Assembly (NCBI GenBank): GCA_046735055.1
Contig: JBKPSO010000070.1
Location: 1-6,828, forward strand
From: DATBLE01 sp046735055
GTDB lineage: Bacteria > Actinomycetota > Thermoleophilia > Gaiellales > Gaiellaceae
DNA: 6,828 bases
Direction of reading: 5' to 3'
The notes below the pieces were generated by a model that had not been told where the DNA came from, did no database searches, and saw only the letters and a program-made list of their open reading frames with translations. A program made the position numbers and the translations under genes. Position 1 is the first letter of the stretch, and each line of letters begins with the position of its first letter. Below are positions 1 through 5,593 of the stretch, in pieces.

Positions 1-21
1 TTTCGCCACAAGGGTTCGTCT

Positions 22-30
22 AGGAGGAGG
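22..30 (+). promoter_or_regulatory. Shine-Dalgarno of the 67-residue small protein
   Basis: The run AGGAGGAGG is an extended match to the anti-Shine-Dalgarno of 16S rRNA. It lies 13 bases before the GTG at 44 and 22 bases before the next in-frame ATG at 53, so it favours the GTG start. It is the strongest plus-strand ribosome site in the window, in contrast to the apparently leaderless starts of most other genes here. A gene with such a site is probably translated from a message that begins further upstream, outside the window. Confidence 0.65.
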
Positions 31-43
31 CGAACGAAGCCGC

Positions 44-247
44 GTGAGCGAGATGACCCAGATCGCCGAACCCGAGCAGACAGAGCGCGCGAAGGTGCAG
101 AGCTGGCGTCTGCACGTGCTGATCGAGGCGGGCTACCCGCTCCCGCTCGCCGAGAAGCTGGCGAACAGCGAGGCTGACCTGCATCGCGCGGTCGAGCTCG
201 TCGTGTCCGGGTGCGGCCACGAGACGGCCGCGCGGATCCTGCTCTAG
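44..247 (+). CDS. Small conserved hypothetical protein, 67 aa
   Basis: Function unknown. The 67-residue protein is soluble, with no signal peptide or membrane segment. After a polar, Glu-rich head (residues 1-15) comes a compact helical core: WRLHVLIEAGYPLPLAEKLA at 21-40, then a DLHRAVELV stretch and a closing GCGHETAARILL. I recall similar orphan proteins of 60-80 residues in actinobacteria, with the same pattern of W-R-x-x-x-L-x-x-A-G-Y-P, D-x-H-x-A-V-x-L-V and G-C-x-x-x-x-A-x-x-I-L-L, so it is probably a real family and not a chance frame. The GTG start is chosen because of the Shine-Dalgarno at 22-30; the frame is open to the window edge, so a longer form cannot be excluded. Its TAG stop overlaps the stop of the convergent MOSC gene. 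A helical adaptor or regulatory role is possible but is only a guess. Confidence 0.8.
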   Translation: MSEMTQIAEPEQTERAKVQSWRLHVLIEAGYPLPLAEKLANSEADLHRAVELVVSGCGHETAARILL

Positions 248-696
248 AGCGAGACGACGGCGTCTCCGGGGCGCACCTCGCCGCCGACGAGGATCTCCGC
301 GTTCAGCCCGGCGCGGTGCAGGAGCGTCTTGATCGCCCCCGGGGCCGTTCGCGCCTGCATCGTCGTGCACGGCTCGCAGAGCTGGAGCCCGCGGCACTCG
401 ACCGCGCCGAGGCGGAAGCGCTTGCCGACGAGCGCGTTCAGGTCGACACCGCGGGTGAGGATATTCCGTCCCGTCGCCGCCGCTTCGATGTCGAGCCCGT
501 GCTCGGCGCGTGCGTACTCGAGCTGCTCGGCCTCGATCAGCGTCAGCTCCTGGTGCGGCCGGCCGGTGTCGAAGTAGCGATTGCCCTCCAGGCCCTTGCC
601 GGCGACAGCGTGCACGGAGTCGACCGAGCGAGGCAACTCGCCGCGCTTTGCCGCGATGAAGATCGCCTCGACCGTCCCCCCAGGCACTGCGGCCAT
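244..696 (-). CDS. MOSC-domain protein, 150 aa
   Basis: A stand-alone MOSC domain (the fold of the molybdenum cofactor sulfurase C-terminus). Family members bind or transfer sulfur or pyranopterin-linked ligands; in enzymes such as YiiM and mARC the domain works with molybdenum cofactor. The substrate of this one is unknown. The domain fills nearly the whole chain: an N-terminal strand GTVEAIFIA (7-15), the signature AGKGLEGNRY (32-41), an E-x-T-L-I strand after it, GRNILTRGVDLNALVGKRF (77-94 region) and the cysteine-containing CRGLQLCEPC (101-110). The CEPC pair at 107 and 110 includes the expected sulfur-handling cysteine. The length is normal for compact bacterial members. The start is uncertain: ATG at 696 has no clear Shine-Dalgarno, and a GTG three codons inside (residue 4) would give a protein beginning just before GTVEAI. 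It is divergent from xseA and convergent with the small protein at 44. No molybdenum cofactor genes are visible nearby. Confidence 0.9.
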   Translation of the reverse strand: MAAVPGGTVEAIFIAAKRGELPRSVDSVHAVAGKGLEGNRYFDTGRPHQELTLIEAEQLEYARAEHGLDIEAAATGRNILTRGVDLNALVGKRFRLGAVECRGLQLCEPCTTMQARTAPGAIKTLLHRAGLNAEILVGGEVRPGDAVVSL

Positions 697-752
697 GGTC
701 GCAGATCGAGCCGCGGACGCGAGGGCAATACCGGACGCGGCTGACTCGCGCC

Positions 753-758
753 TACGAT
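753..758 (+). promoter_or_regulatory. Putative -10 box of a leaderless xseA message
   Basis: TACGAT fits the actinobacterial -10 pattern TAnnnT and ends 6 bases before the xseA ATG at 765. That places the expected transcription start on or next to the A of the start codon. No Shine-Dalgarno is seen in the 68-base gap, which fits a leaderless message. No convincing -35 hexamer lies at 16-19 bases. The call is inferred from position and pattern only. Confidence 0.5.
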
Positions 759-764
759 GCGCGT

Positions 765-1907
765 ATGAAGGTCGAGCCGCTCCTCTACGGCGACCGCAGG
801 GTCTTCACCGTCGCGGGATTCAACCGCGGAGTCGCGACGTGGCTGCAGCGGCTGCCGACGATCTGGATCGAGGGCGAGGTGACCGAGCTGCGGCGCCAGG
901 CGGCCTGGCAGACCGTCTACTTCACGCTCAAGGATCCCGAGAACGGCGCCTGCCTCGCGGCGGCGATGCCGCGCGGGCAGTTCGACGCGCTCCGGCTCGA
1001 CCTCGCGAACGGCGAGCGCGTGCACGTCTACGGCCGCCCGGAGCTGTGGGAACAGAAGGGCGAGCTGCGCCTGCGGGCGCTCTCGATCGAGCGCTTCGGC
1101 CTCGGCGAGCACCTGGCCGCCCTCGAGCGGCTCAAGGCGAAGCTCGCCGCCGAGGGGCTCTTCGCAGAGAGCCGCAAGCGGCCGTTGCCACGACTACCGC
1201 GCCGGATCGGGCTCGTCACGGGCAACGACGCCGCTGCGAAGCGCGACGTGCTGACCGCGATCCGGTCGCGATTCCCGCCCGCCCGCGTGCTCGTCGCGGA
1301 AACGTACGTCCAGGGACCCCGCGCGGCGTCGGAGATGGTCGCGGCGCTGGAGGCGGTGTGCGCGGCGCCGGAGGTCGACGTCGTCGTCCTCGCTCGCGGC
1401 GGGGGCGGCTTCGAAGACCTGCTCCCGTTCAGCGACGAGCGGCTCGTCCGCGCAGTCGCCGGCTGCCCCGTCCCGGTCGTGACGGCGGTCGGCCACGAGC
1501 AGGACACGCCGCTCTGCGACCTCGCCGCCGACCGCCGCGCCTCGACGCCCACTGCTGCCGGCCGCCTCGTCGTGCCCGACGTGGACGAGCTTCTGGCCGG
1601 CCTCTCCCGCGCCCGCGACGGGCTGGCGCGCGGGGCGCGCCGGACGTTCGAGCGTCACTCCGCACGGCTCACGCAGGCCCACGAGCGCCTGCGCCGGGCG
1701 CCGGCGCTCCTCGTCGAGCGTCGCCGCGCAGCGGTCACCCATGCCGGGGGCCGCCTGCGCGCGCTCTCCCCCCGTGCGACGCTCGAGCGCGGCTATGCGA
1801 TCGTCCGCCGCGACGGCGAGCTCGTCCGTTCGGCCGACTCCGTTTCGCCCGGCGACCAGGTCGCCGTCGAGGTCGCCGACGGCGCCTTCGGAGCGAGGGT
1901 CGAATGA
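765..1907 (+). CDS. xseA: Exodeoxyribonuclease VII large subunit
   Basis: Catalytic subunit of exonuclease VII, a cytoplasmic enzyme that degrades single-stranded DNA from both ends and works in mismatch repair and in clearing abnormal DNA. Residues about 10-108 form the N-terminal OB-fold (FTVAGFNRGVATWL, WIEGEVTEL, VYFTLKD). The catalytic domain carries RRIGLVTGNDAAAKRDVL (146-163), YVQGPRAASEM (181-191), ARGGGGFEDLLPFSDERLV (210-228) and VVTAVGHEQDTPLCDLAAD (238-256), then RASTPTAAG. D161, R211, H244 and D247 align with residues I recall as essential in the E. coli enzyme. The C-terminal GYAIVRRDGELV motif (343-354) is intact. At 380 residues it is shorter than the 400-460 usual for the family, mainly through a reduced coiled-coil region (about 272-335). 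The start codon follows a -10-like box by 6 bases. The stop overlaps the xseB start in ATGA, implying translational coupling. Confidence 0.97.
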   Translation: MKVEPLLYGDRRVFTVAGFNRGVATWLQRLPTIWIEGEVTELRRQAAWQTVYFTLKDPENGACLAAAMPRGQFDALRLDLANGERVHVYGRPELWEQKGELRLRALSIERFGLGEHLAALERLKAKLAAEGLFAESRKRPLPRLPRRIGLVTGNDAAAKRDVLTAIRSRFPPARVLVAETYVQGPRAASEMVAALEAVCAAPEVDVVVLARGGGGFEDLLPFSDERLVRAVAGCPVPVVTAVGHEQDTPLCDLAADRRASTPTAAGRLVVPDVDELLAGLSRARDGLARGARRTFERHSARLTQAHERLRRAPALLVERRRAAVTHAGGRLRALSPRATLERGYAIVRRDGELVRSADSVSPGDQVAVEVADGAFGARVE

Positions 1908-2104
1908 CGTTCGAGGAGGCCGAGAAGGAGCTGACGCAGATCGTCGAGCGTCTGGAGCGCGGCGAGGCGAGCCTCGACGAGGCGCTCGCCCTCTGGCAGC
2001 GCGGCGAGGATCTCTACCGCTTCTGCCTCGACCAGCTCGACGCCGCCGAGGGCAAGATCGAGGAACTGGCAAAACGAGTCGACGCGGCGCACCCCGCCGG
2101 GTAA
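1904..2104 (+). CDS. xseB: Exodeoxyribonuclease VII small subunit
   Basis: Small accessory subunit of exonuclease VII; several copies bind the coiled-coil arm of XseA. The protein is 66 residues, within the usual 60-85. It shows the family signature: MTFEEAEKELTQIVERLERG, then EASLDEALALWQRGEDLYRFC, then a helical tail KIEELAKRV. The L-E-x-G-x-x-S-L-D-E-A-L-x-L-(W/F)-x-x-G core is at residues 18-34. The protein is all helical, a two-helix hairpin. The start is the ATG at 1904, four bases inside the end of xseA (ATGA). The same frame stays open far upstream through xseA, so a naive longest-frame call would bury this gene in a spurious 507-residue protein; only these last 66 codons are real. 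The TAA stop also forms part of the -10-like box of the next gene. Confidence 0.96.
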   Translation: MTFEEAEKELTQIVERLERGEASLDEALALWQRGEDLYRFCLDQLDAAEGKIEELAKRVDAAHPAG

Positions 2105-2107
2105 GCT
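2079..2107 (+). promoter_or_regulatory. Putative promoter of the cyclic-nucleotide-binding-domain gene
   Basis: A TAAGCT hexamer (2102-2107) ends 7 bases before the GTG at 2115, again giving a near-leaderless start. A TCGACG element (2079-2084, four of six matches to TTGACA) stands exactly 17 bases upstream. Both elements lie inside the end of xseB, and the -10 box shares the xseB TAA stop. It is pattern-based. If real, the downstream gene can be expressed apart from xseAB. Confidence 0.45.
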
Positions 2108-2114
2108 CGCGGCC

Positions 2115-2525
2115 GTGACGGTCCCGATCGATTTCCTCCGCAGGGTCGACCTCTTCGAGGACATGTCCAATCGCGAGCTCCAACGGCTCGCGAAGTCCTT
2201 CCGCGAGAGCCGGTTCACAGCCGGGGAGACGATCGCGGCCGAGGGCACGCGCGGCGTCGGCTTCTTCGTGATCGGCGAGGGCATGGTGCGCTACAGCATC
2301 GGCGGCGAGGACAGAGGCCTCGGCGGCCCGGGCGACTACTTCGGCGAGATCGCCCTGATCGACGACGGGCCGCGCACGGCGACCGTCACCGCGGACACCG
2401 ACGTGACCGCCTACGGGCTCGTCTCCTGGGAGTTCCAGCCGCTCGTCGAGGAGAACGCGGCGATGGCCTGGGAGCTCCTCCAGGGAATGGCGAAGCGGCT
2501 ACGCGCCGCGAACCAGGACGCCTAG
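2115..2525 (+). CDS. Stand-alone cyclic-nucleotide-binding (CNB) domain protein, 136 aa
   Basis: A single CRP-type cyclic-nucleotide-binding domain. Residues 1-33 form the leading helices (FLRRVDLFEDMSNRELQRLA), followed by the beta-roll (FTAGETIAAEGTRGVGFFVIGEG, 34-56) and the phosphate-binding cassette around GDYFGEIALIDDGPRTATV (73-91). The cassette keeps the Glu (E78) and Arg (R87) that contact cyclic nucleotide ribose and phosphate in family members, so ligand binding is plausible. A C-terminal helix (about 112-132) ends the chain. No helix-turn-helix, kinase or channel follows, so it cannot act as a CRP-like transcription factor by itself. It may be a regulatory subunit or a sensor acting on a partner. 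The GTG start is chosen because the domain begins there and a -10-like box lies 7 bases upstream. Its 3' end overlaps the convergent glycerate kinase gene by 27 bases. The ligand and partner are unknown. Confidence 0.9.
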   Translation: MTVPIDFLRRVDLFEDMSNRELQRLAKSFRESRFTAGETIAAEGTRGVGFFVIGEGMVRYSIGGEDRGLGGPGDYFGEIALIDDGPRTATVTADTDVTAYGLVSWEFQPLVEENAAMAWELLQGMAKRLRAANQDA

Positions 2526-3413
2526 CCGCTCGCCGAGCTCGACGAGGTCCCGCTCGGCCCGCGTCGGGTCGCCGCTGAGTGCGACCGCGTCGCCCTCGAC
2601 GACGCGACCGCCGAAGACGATGCAGCGAACGCCTGCCTCGGCGCACCGTCGCGCGACGGCCGCCGGCGCTTTCCCCTCCCACGTCGTCCCGTCCACGGTG
2701 CCCTCGCCCGTGACGACGATGTCGTACGGCCGGGGATCGAAACCGAGCAGGTCGAGGACGGCCTCCGCGCCCCGCACGAGCTCGGCGCCGAGCGAGGCGA
2801 GCGCCGCGCCGAGCCCGCCCGCCGCCCCGGACCCGGGGAGGTCGGCGTACGGCGCGAGGTTCGTCATCGCGCGAAAGCGGGCCTCGAGCCCGACGACCTG
2901 GTCCGGGGTCGCGCCCTTCTGCGGCCCGAAGAGCCGCGGCGCGTCGTAGAGCCTCGTCATCACGTCGCACAGGACGCAAGTCCGGTCCGGCAGACGATCG
3001 AGCACCTCCAGCAGGCCCGCGCCGGCGTCCATCGTCGCCGTGCCGCCGACGGTCATGGTCAGGGGACAGTCCCTGTAGAGACCGACCCAGAGGCCGAGTC
3101 CGCGGCTCGAGGCGGCCATCACGTCCAGCCGCTCCGGATCGAGCGGAATCGCCTCCGCCGCCTCGATCACGCGCGTCCCGTCGTCGAGGACACCGGTCCG
3201 CGCAACCCGCGGCCGCCCGAACGCGTCGACGACCTCGACCGGCTCGAAGACGGAGCAGAGCACGTCGACCGTCCCCTCGCCACCGTCGCCGATCGGCATC
3301 GCCTCGACGTCGACCCCCGCGCTGCGGAAGCCGCGCACGAGCGCGTCCGCGGCGTGGGCCGCGGAGAGCACGCCTTTGAGGCTAGCCGGGCACGCGAGCA
3401 CGCGCGGGCTCAC
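2499..3413 (-). CDS. Glycerate kinase family protein, short divergent form, 304 aa
   Basis: Member of the GlxK/GarK-type glycerate kinases, which use ATP to phosphorylate D-glycerate to a phosphoglycerate in the cytoplasm. Visible motifs are PASLKG (9-14, for the usual PDSFKG), PIGDGGEGTVD (40-50), GGTATMDAGAG (123-133, for the usual GGxATNDGGAG), FGPQKGAT (162-169), GAAGGLG (196-202) and TGEGTVDGTTWEGKAPA (235-251). The order is right for the family, but 304 residues is short against the usual 370-380, with losses after GGTATMD and at the C-terminus. The GTG at 3413 is chosen over an upstream ATG at 3491: family proteins begin right before the P-x-S-x-K-G strand, and a GGAGGAG site lies 10 bases upstream. 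Its start overlaps the end of the flippase-like gene by 32 bases, and its end overlaps the convergent CNB gene by 27. The motif changes leave exact substrate and activity open. Confidence 0.85.
   Translation of the reverse strand: MSPRVLACPASLKGVLSAAHAADALVRGFRSAGVDVEAMPIGDGGEGTVDVLCSVFEPVEVVDAFGRPRVARTGVLDDGTRVIEAAEAIPLDPERLDVMAASSRGLGLWVGLYRDCPLTMTVGGTATMDAGAGLLEVLDRLPDRTCVLCDVMTRLYDAPRLFGPQKGATPDQVVGLEARFRAMTNLAPYADLPGSGAAGGLGAALASLGAELVRGAEAVLDLLGFDPRPYDIVVTGEGTVDGTTWEGKAPAAVARRCAEAGVRCIVFGGRVVEGDAVALSGDPTRAERDLVELGERLGVLVRGA
3057..3083. repeat. Imperfect palindrome inside the glycerate kinase gene
   Basis: CAGGGGAC-A-GTCCCTG (3060-3075) is a near-perfect inverted repeat with a one-base centre and one extra G in the left arm. 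GGTC on the left (3057-3060) and GACC on the right (3080-3083, after a few unpaired bases) extend it. It encodes the RDCPLTM segment just before the GGTATMD motif, where the family usually has an A-G-A-R-type stretch. It resembles the dispersed GGGGACTGTCCCC-type palindromes found in many bacterial genomes (from memory). One copy cannot prove that it is a repeat. Confidence 0.35.
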
Positions 3414-4452
3414 GCTCGGGGGGCTCCTCCCGCGCCTGCGCGTCGGACACCTCGGCGGTCGCCGCCCCGGGCATCTCGCGCAGACCGGCAAACGACAGGC
3501 CCTCGTGACCGAGGAAGATCAGCCCGAAGCCGATGCCGACCGAGGCCTCGATCGCCTGCAGCCCGAGACCGAAGGCGAAGCCTTTGCCGTAGGGGACGCC
3601 GTACTGGACGAGCGGCAGCGCGATCGCCGCCTGCACGAGCCCGACGTTGCCGGGCCAGAGCGGGACGATCGTCGCCACGTTCATCAGCAGGAGCACGAGG
3701 CCCGCCGCCGGCAGCGCCTCGTGGATGTCGAAGGCCAGCATCGCCGTCCAGACCGCGAACAGCTGACACGTCCACCCCGCGCACTGGCCGGAGATCGCGA
3801 GCGCGGCCGGCCGGAACCTGCGCATCACGCCGAGCCCGTGCCGCGCCATCGTCACCACGCGCATGACGGTGCCCATCCCCTCGAGCCGGGTGCGCCCGTG
3901 GACCCGGGCGGTCGCGAAGGCGAACAGGAAGAGCCCGACGCCGACCGAGAGCACGATCGCCAGGCTCGTGAACGCCCAGCCGGGGATCTTCGCGGTCGCC
4001 AGCACCCAGACGACGAGAATCCCGACGGGCACGAGGTCGAAGACGCGATGCGCGAACACGGTGCCGACGAGCGTCGGCAACAGCCCCTGCCGCCCGTTCA
4101 TCCTCCGGCTCAGGACCGCGACGCGGGCGAACTCCCCGACCCGCCCCGGCAGCACCGCATTCGCGAGCAGACCGACCGAGAACGCAGAGAAGACGAGGGA
4201 AAGGCGCGGGTGCGGCGGTGGCATCGCGGAGTGGATCACCGTGTCCCAGGCCGCCGCCCGCGCGACCACGGAGAGCAGGTTGAGCCCGACCGCCACCACC
4301 ACCCACTTCCAGTCGACGGCTCTGAACGCGTCGCCGAAGTCCGCCCAGTGCGGACCGTGCCACCAGAGCAGCGCGCCGACCCCGCAGAGGAACGCGATCG
4401 CGATGCCCCACCGAGTCCACGGCGAGCGCGGAATGCGCGGCCGGAGCTTCAC
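3382..4452 (-). CDS. Flippase-like integral membrane protein (LPG-synthase transmembrane / UPF0104 family), 356 aa
   Basis: Polytopic inner-membrane protein of the family that includes the transmembrane half of lysylphosphatidylglycerol synthase (MprF). Related stand-alone proteins are thought to move or handle lipids or lipid-linked sugars. Hydrophobic segments appear near residues 14-31, 50-66, 84-103, 127-148, 158-180, 216-240, 246-264, 268-285 and 290-314. Family motifs are NAVLPGRVGEFARVAVLSRR (98-117) after the third segment and VPLWPGNVGLVQAAIALPLV (263-282), matching the usual P-G-x-x-G-E-x-x-R and P-x-x-P-G-x-x-G patterns. The tail (about 325-356) is hydrophilic, Glu/Arg/Pro-rich and probably cytoplasmic. 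No MprF-like aminoacyl-transferase domain is attached. The GTG start at 4452 overlaps the glycosyltransferase stop in GTGA, which argues for coupled translation; the frame runs further upstream only as antisense noise. Its last codons contain the ribosome site of the glycerate kinase. The transported molecule is unknown. Confidence 0.9.
   Translation of the reverse strand: MKLRPRIPRSPWTRWGIAIAFLCGVGALLWWHGPHWADFGDAFRAVDWKWVVVAVGLNLLSVVARAAAWDTVIHSAMPPPHPRLSLVFSAFSVGLLANAVLPGRVGEFARVAVLSRRMNGRQGLLPTLVGTVFAHRVFDLVPVGILVVWVLATAKIPGWAFTSLAIVLSVGVGLFLFAFATARVHGRTRLEGMGTVMRVVTMARHGLGVMRRFRPAALAISGQCAGWTCQLFAVWTAMLAFDIHEALPAAGLVLLLMNVATIVPLWPGNVGLVQAAIALPLVQYGVPYGKGFAFGLGLQAIEASVGIGFGLIFLGHEGLSFAGLREMPGAATAEVSDAQAREEPPEREPARARVPG
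3424..3430 (-). promoter_or_regulatory. Shine-Dalgarno of the glycerate kinase gene
   Basis: On the minus strand this reads GGAGGAG, 10 bases before the GTG at 3413. It lies inside the last codons of the flippase-like gene. It decides the glycerate kinase start: the next in-frame GTG (3401) would be 22 bases away, and the upstream ATG (3491) would add 26 Arg/Pro-rich residues foreign to the family. Confidence 0.7.
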
Positions 4453-5567
4453 GCCGCGACCTCGCGGTAGATCTGCTCGAGCCGCTCGGCGATCCGGTCC
4501 CACGAGTAGCGCTCGATCGCAATCCGGCGCGCGTGCTCGCCGAGCTCGCGCCGGCGCGGCTCGTCCTCGAGGAGGTTGCCGAGCGCCTCGGCGAGCGCAT
4601 CGGAGTCGCCTGCCGGGAAGAGCACCCCGGTGTCGTCTGTCATGACCGCCTTGTACCCGGGAATGTCGGACGCGACGACCGGCACGGCGCACGCGAACGC
4701 GCGCGTCAGCACCATCCCGAAGCTCTCCATCCCGATCGACGGGGCTACGAGCGCTTTCGCCCGCAGCAGCTCGGCCGTCAGCTCTTCCTGGGGAAGGAAC
4801 CCGAGCACGTCGATGCCCTCGCTCGAGATGCGGTGCCGCGCGAACAGGAGCTGCACGGCGAGCGGATCGGCGCCGACGAGCCGAAGCCGCGCCCCGGTCC
4901 GGCGGTGCACGCCCGGCCAGGCGCGCAGCAGTACCGGCATCCCCTTGCGCGGGTCGTGACGGCCGATGAAGACGACGGTGTTCTCGCGGTTCCCGGGGTC
5001 GGCTTCGGGCGGAATCAGCACGCCGTTCGGGATCACCTCGAAGTCGTAGGGGACCCAGCGCTCCGCGGAGACCTTGGCCTGCTCGGAGACGGCGATGCAG
5101 TGGTCGATCCGGTCGAGCAGGAACCCCCACGAGGGCAGGCCGAAGCGCATCCAGGCTAGGCCCCCCGCGGCGTGCCAGGTCGCGACGAGCGCGCATCTCG
5201 CGACCGCGAGCGTCGAGACGCAGATCGCCGGCGTCATCGGCTCGTGCAGGTGCAGCACGTCGAAGCGCTCGCGCGCGAAGACCTTCTTCAGCTTGAAGGG
5301 CACGCTTGGGCTGAGAACGATGTTCGGCAGCGATCCATTCGCCGGCACGATCACCGTGCGCCCGACCGGGATCACATCCGGGGGCGGCTCGTCGTGGCGG
5401 CCGTGGCGCGGGTGGAGCGCGCGCGTGAACGTCCCGGGTGGGTCGTTGCCGATCACGATCCGCACGTCGAGCCCGCGGGCGCGGAGCGCCTCTGCCTGGA
5501 GCTCCGCGTGCTCGAGCACGGCTCCCCAGAAAGACCACGAGAACGGGACGACGATGCCCACCTTCAT
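4449..5567 (-). CDS. GT4 family glycosyltransferase, PimA-like, 372 aa
   Basis: GT-B fold retaining glycosyltransferase resembling phosphatidylinositol mannosyltransferase PimA, which acts on lipid acceptors at the inner face of the membrane. The N-terminal acceptor domain shows MKVGIVVPFSWSFWGAVLEH (1-20), VGRTVIVPANGSLP (68-81), FDVLHLHEPMTP (102-113) and ATWHAAGG (129-136), with H132 at the position of PimA's active-site His. The C-terminal donor domain shows VIPNGV (178-183), FIGRHDPRKGMPVLL (200-214, R203 and K208 for donor phosphates) and ESFGMVLTRAFA (281-292). E281 is the first Glu of the E-x7-E motif, but the second is Arg (R289). The length is typical of PimA-like proteins. The exact acceptor and donor sugar cannot be read from sequence, so no gene symbol is given. 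The ATG at 5567 lacks a strong Shine-Dalgarno and sits 38 bases from the divergent deaminase gene. It is the first gene of the minus-strand operon. Confidence 0.9.
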   Translation of the reverse strand: MKVGIVVPFSWSFWGAVLEHAELQAEALRARGLDVRIVIGNDPPGTFTRALHPRHGRHDEPPPDVIPVGRTVIVPANGSLPNIVLSPSVPFKLKKVFARERFDVLHLHEPMTPAICVSTLAVARCALVATWHAAGGLAWMRFGLPSWGFLLDRIDHCIAVSEQAKVSAERWVPYDFEVIPNGVLIPPEADPGNRENTVVFIGRHDPRKGMPVLLRAWPGVHRRTGARLRLVGADPLAVQLLFARHRISSEGIDVLGFLPQEELTAELLRAKALVAPSIGMESFGMVLTRAFACAVPVVASDIPGYKAVMTDDTGVLFPAGDSDALAEALGNLLEDEPRRRELGEHARRIAIERYSWDRIAERLEQIYREVAA

Positions 5568-5576
5568 TCGCCGAAG

Positions 5577-5584
5577 AGCCTATA
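5577..5584 (-). promoter_or_regulatory. Putative -10 region of the glycosyltransferase operon
   Basis: On the minus strand, overlapping hexamers TATAGG (5584-5579) and TAGGCT (5582-5577) lie 9-11 bases before the ATG at 5567. Transcription would start within a few bases of that ATG. No matching -35 element is seen. This is the only plausible promoter site for the three-gene operon within the 38-base divergent gap. Confidence 0.35.
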
Positions 5585-5593
5585 GCTGGGCGT

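Noticed and set aside
1..23. Possible 3' end of an upstream gene stopping at the TAG at 21-23
   Set aside because: Only six codons (SPQGFV) are visible. The spacing to the next gene would suit an operon, but there is too little sequence to support it.
581..1903. Long plus-strand open frame running through xseA into xseB, giving a 507-residue product
   Set aside because: The part before 1904 is Arg/Pro/Ala-rich noise out of frame with the clear xseA protein. Only the last 66 codons match a family (xseB).
1194..2183. Minus-strand open frame of 329 residues opposite xseA/xseB
   Set aside because: Arg/Gly/Ala-rich, no motif, and antisense to two certain genes.
3376..4470. Plus-strand open frame of 364 residues opposite the flippase-like gene
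   Set aside because: Composition dominated by Arg, Glu, Asp, His and Pro, as expected from the complement of hydrophobic membrane codons. No domain.
4453..5538. Upstream extension of the flippase-like gene to a 718-residue protein
   Set aside because: Those residues are an Arg/Ala-rich shadow of the glycosyltransferase gene. The family protein begins at the GTG at 4452, which overlaps the preceding stop.
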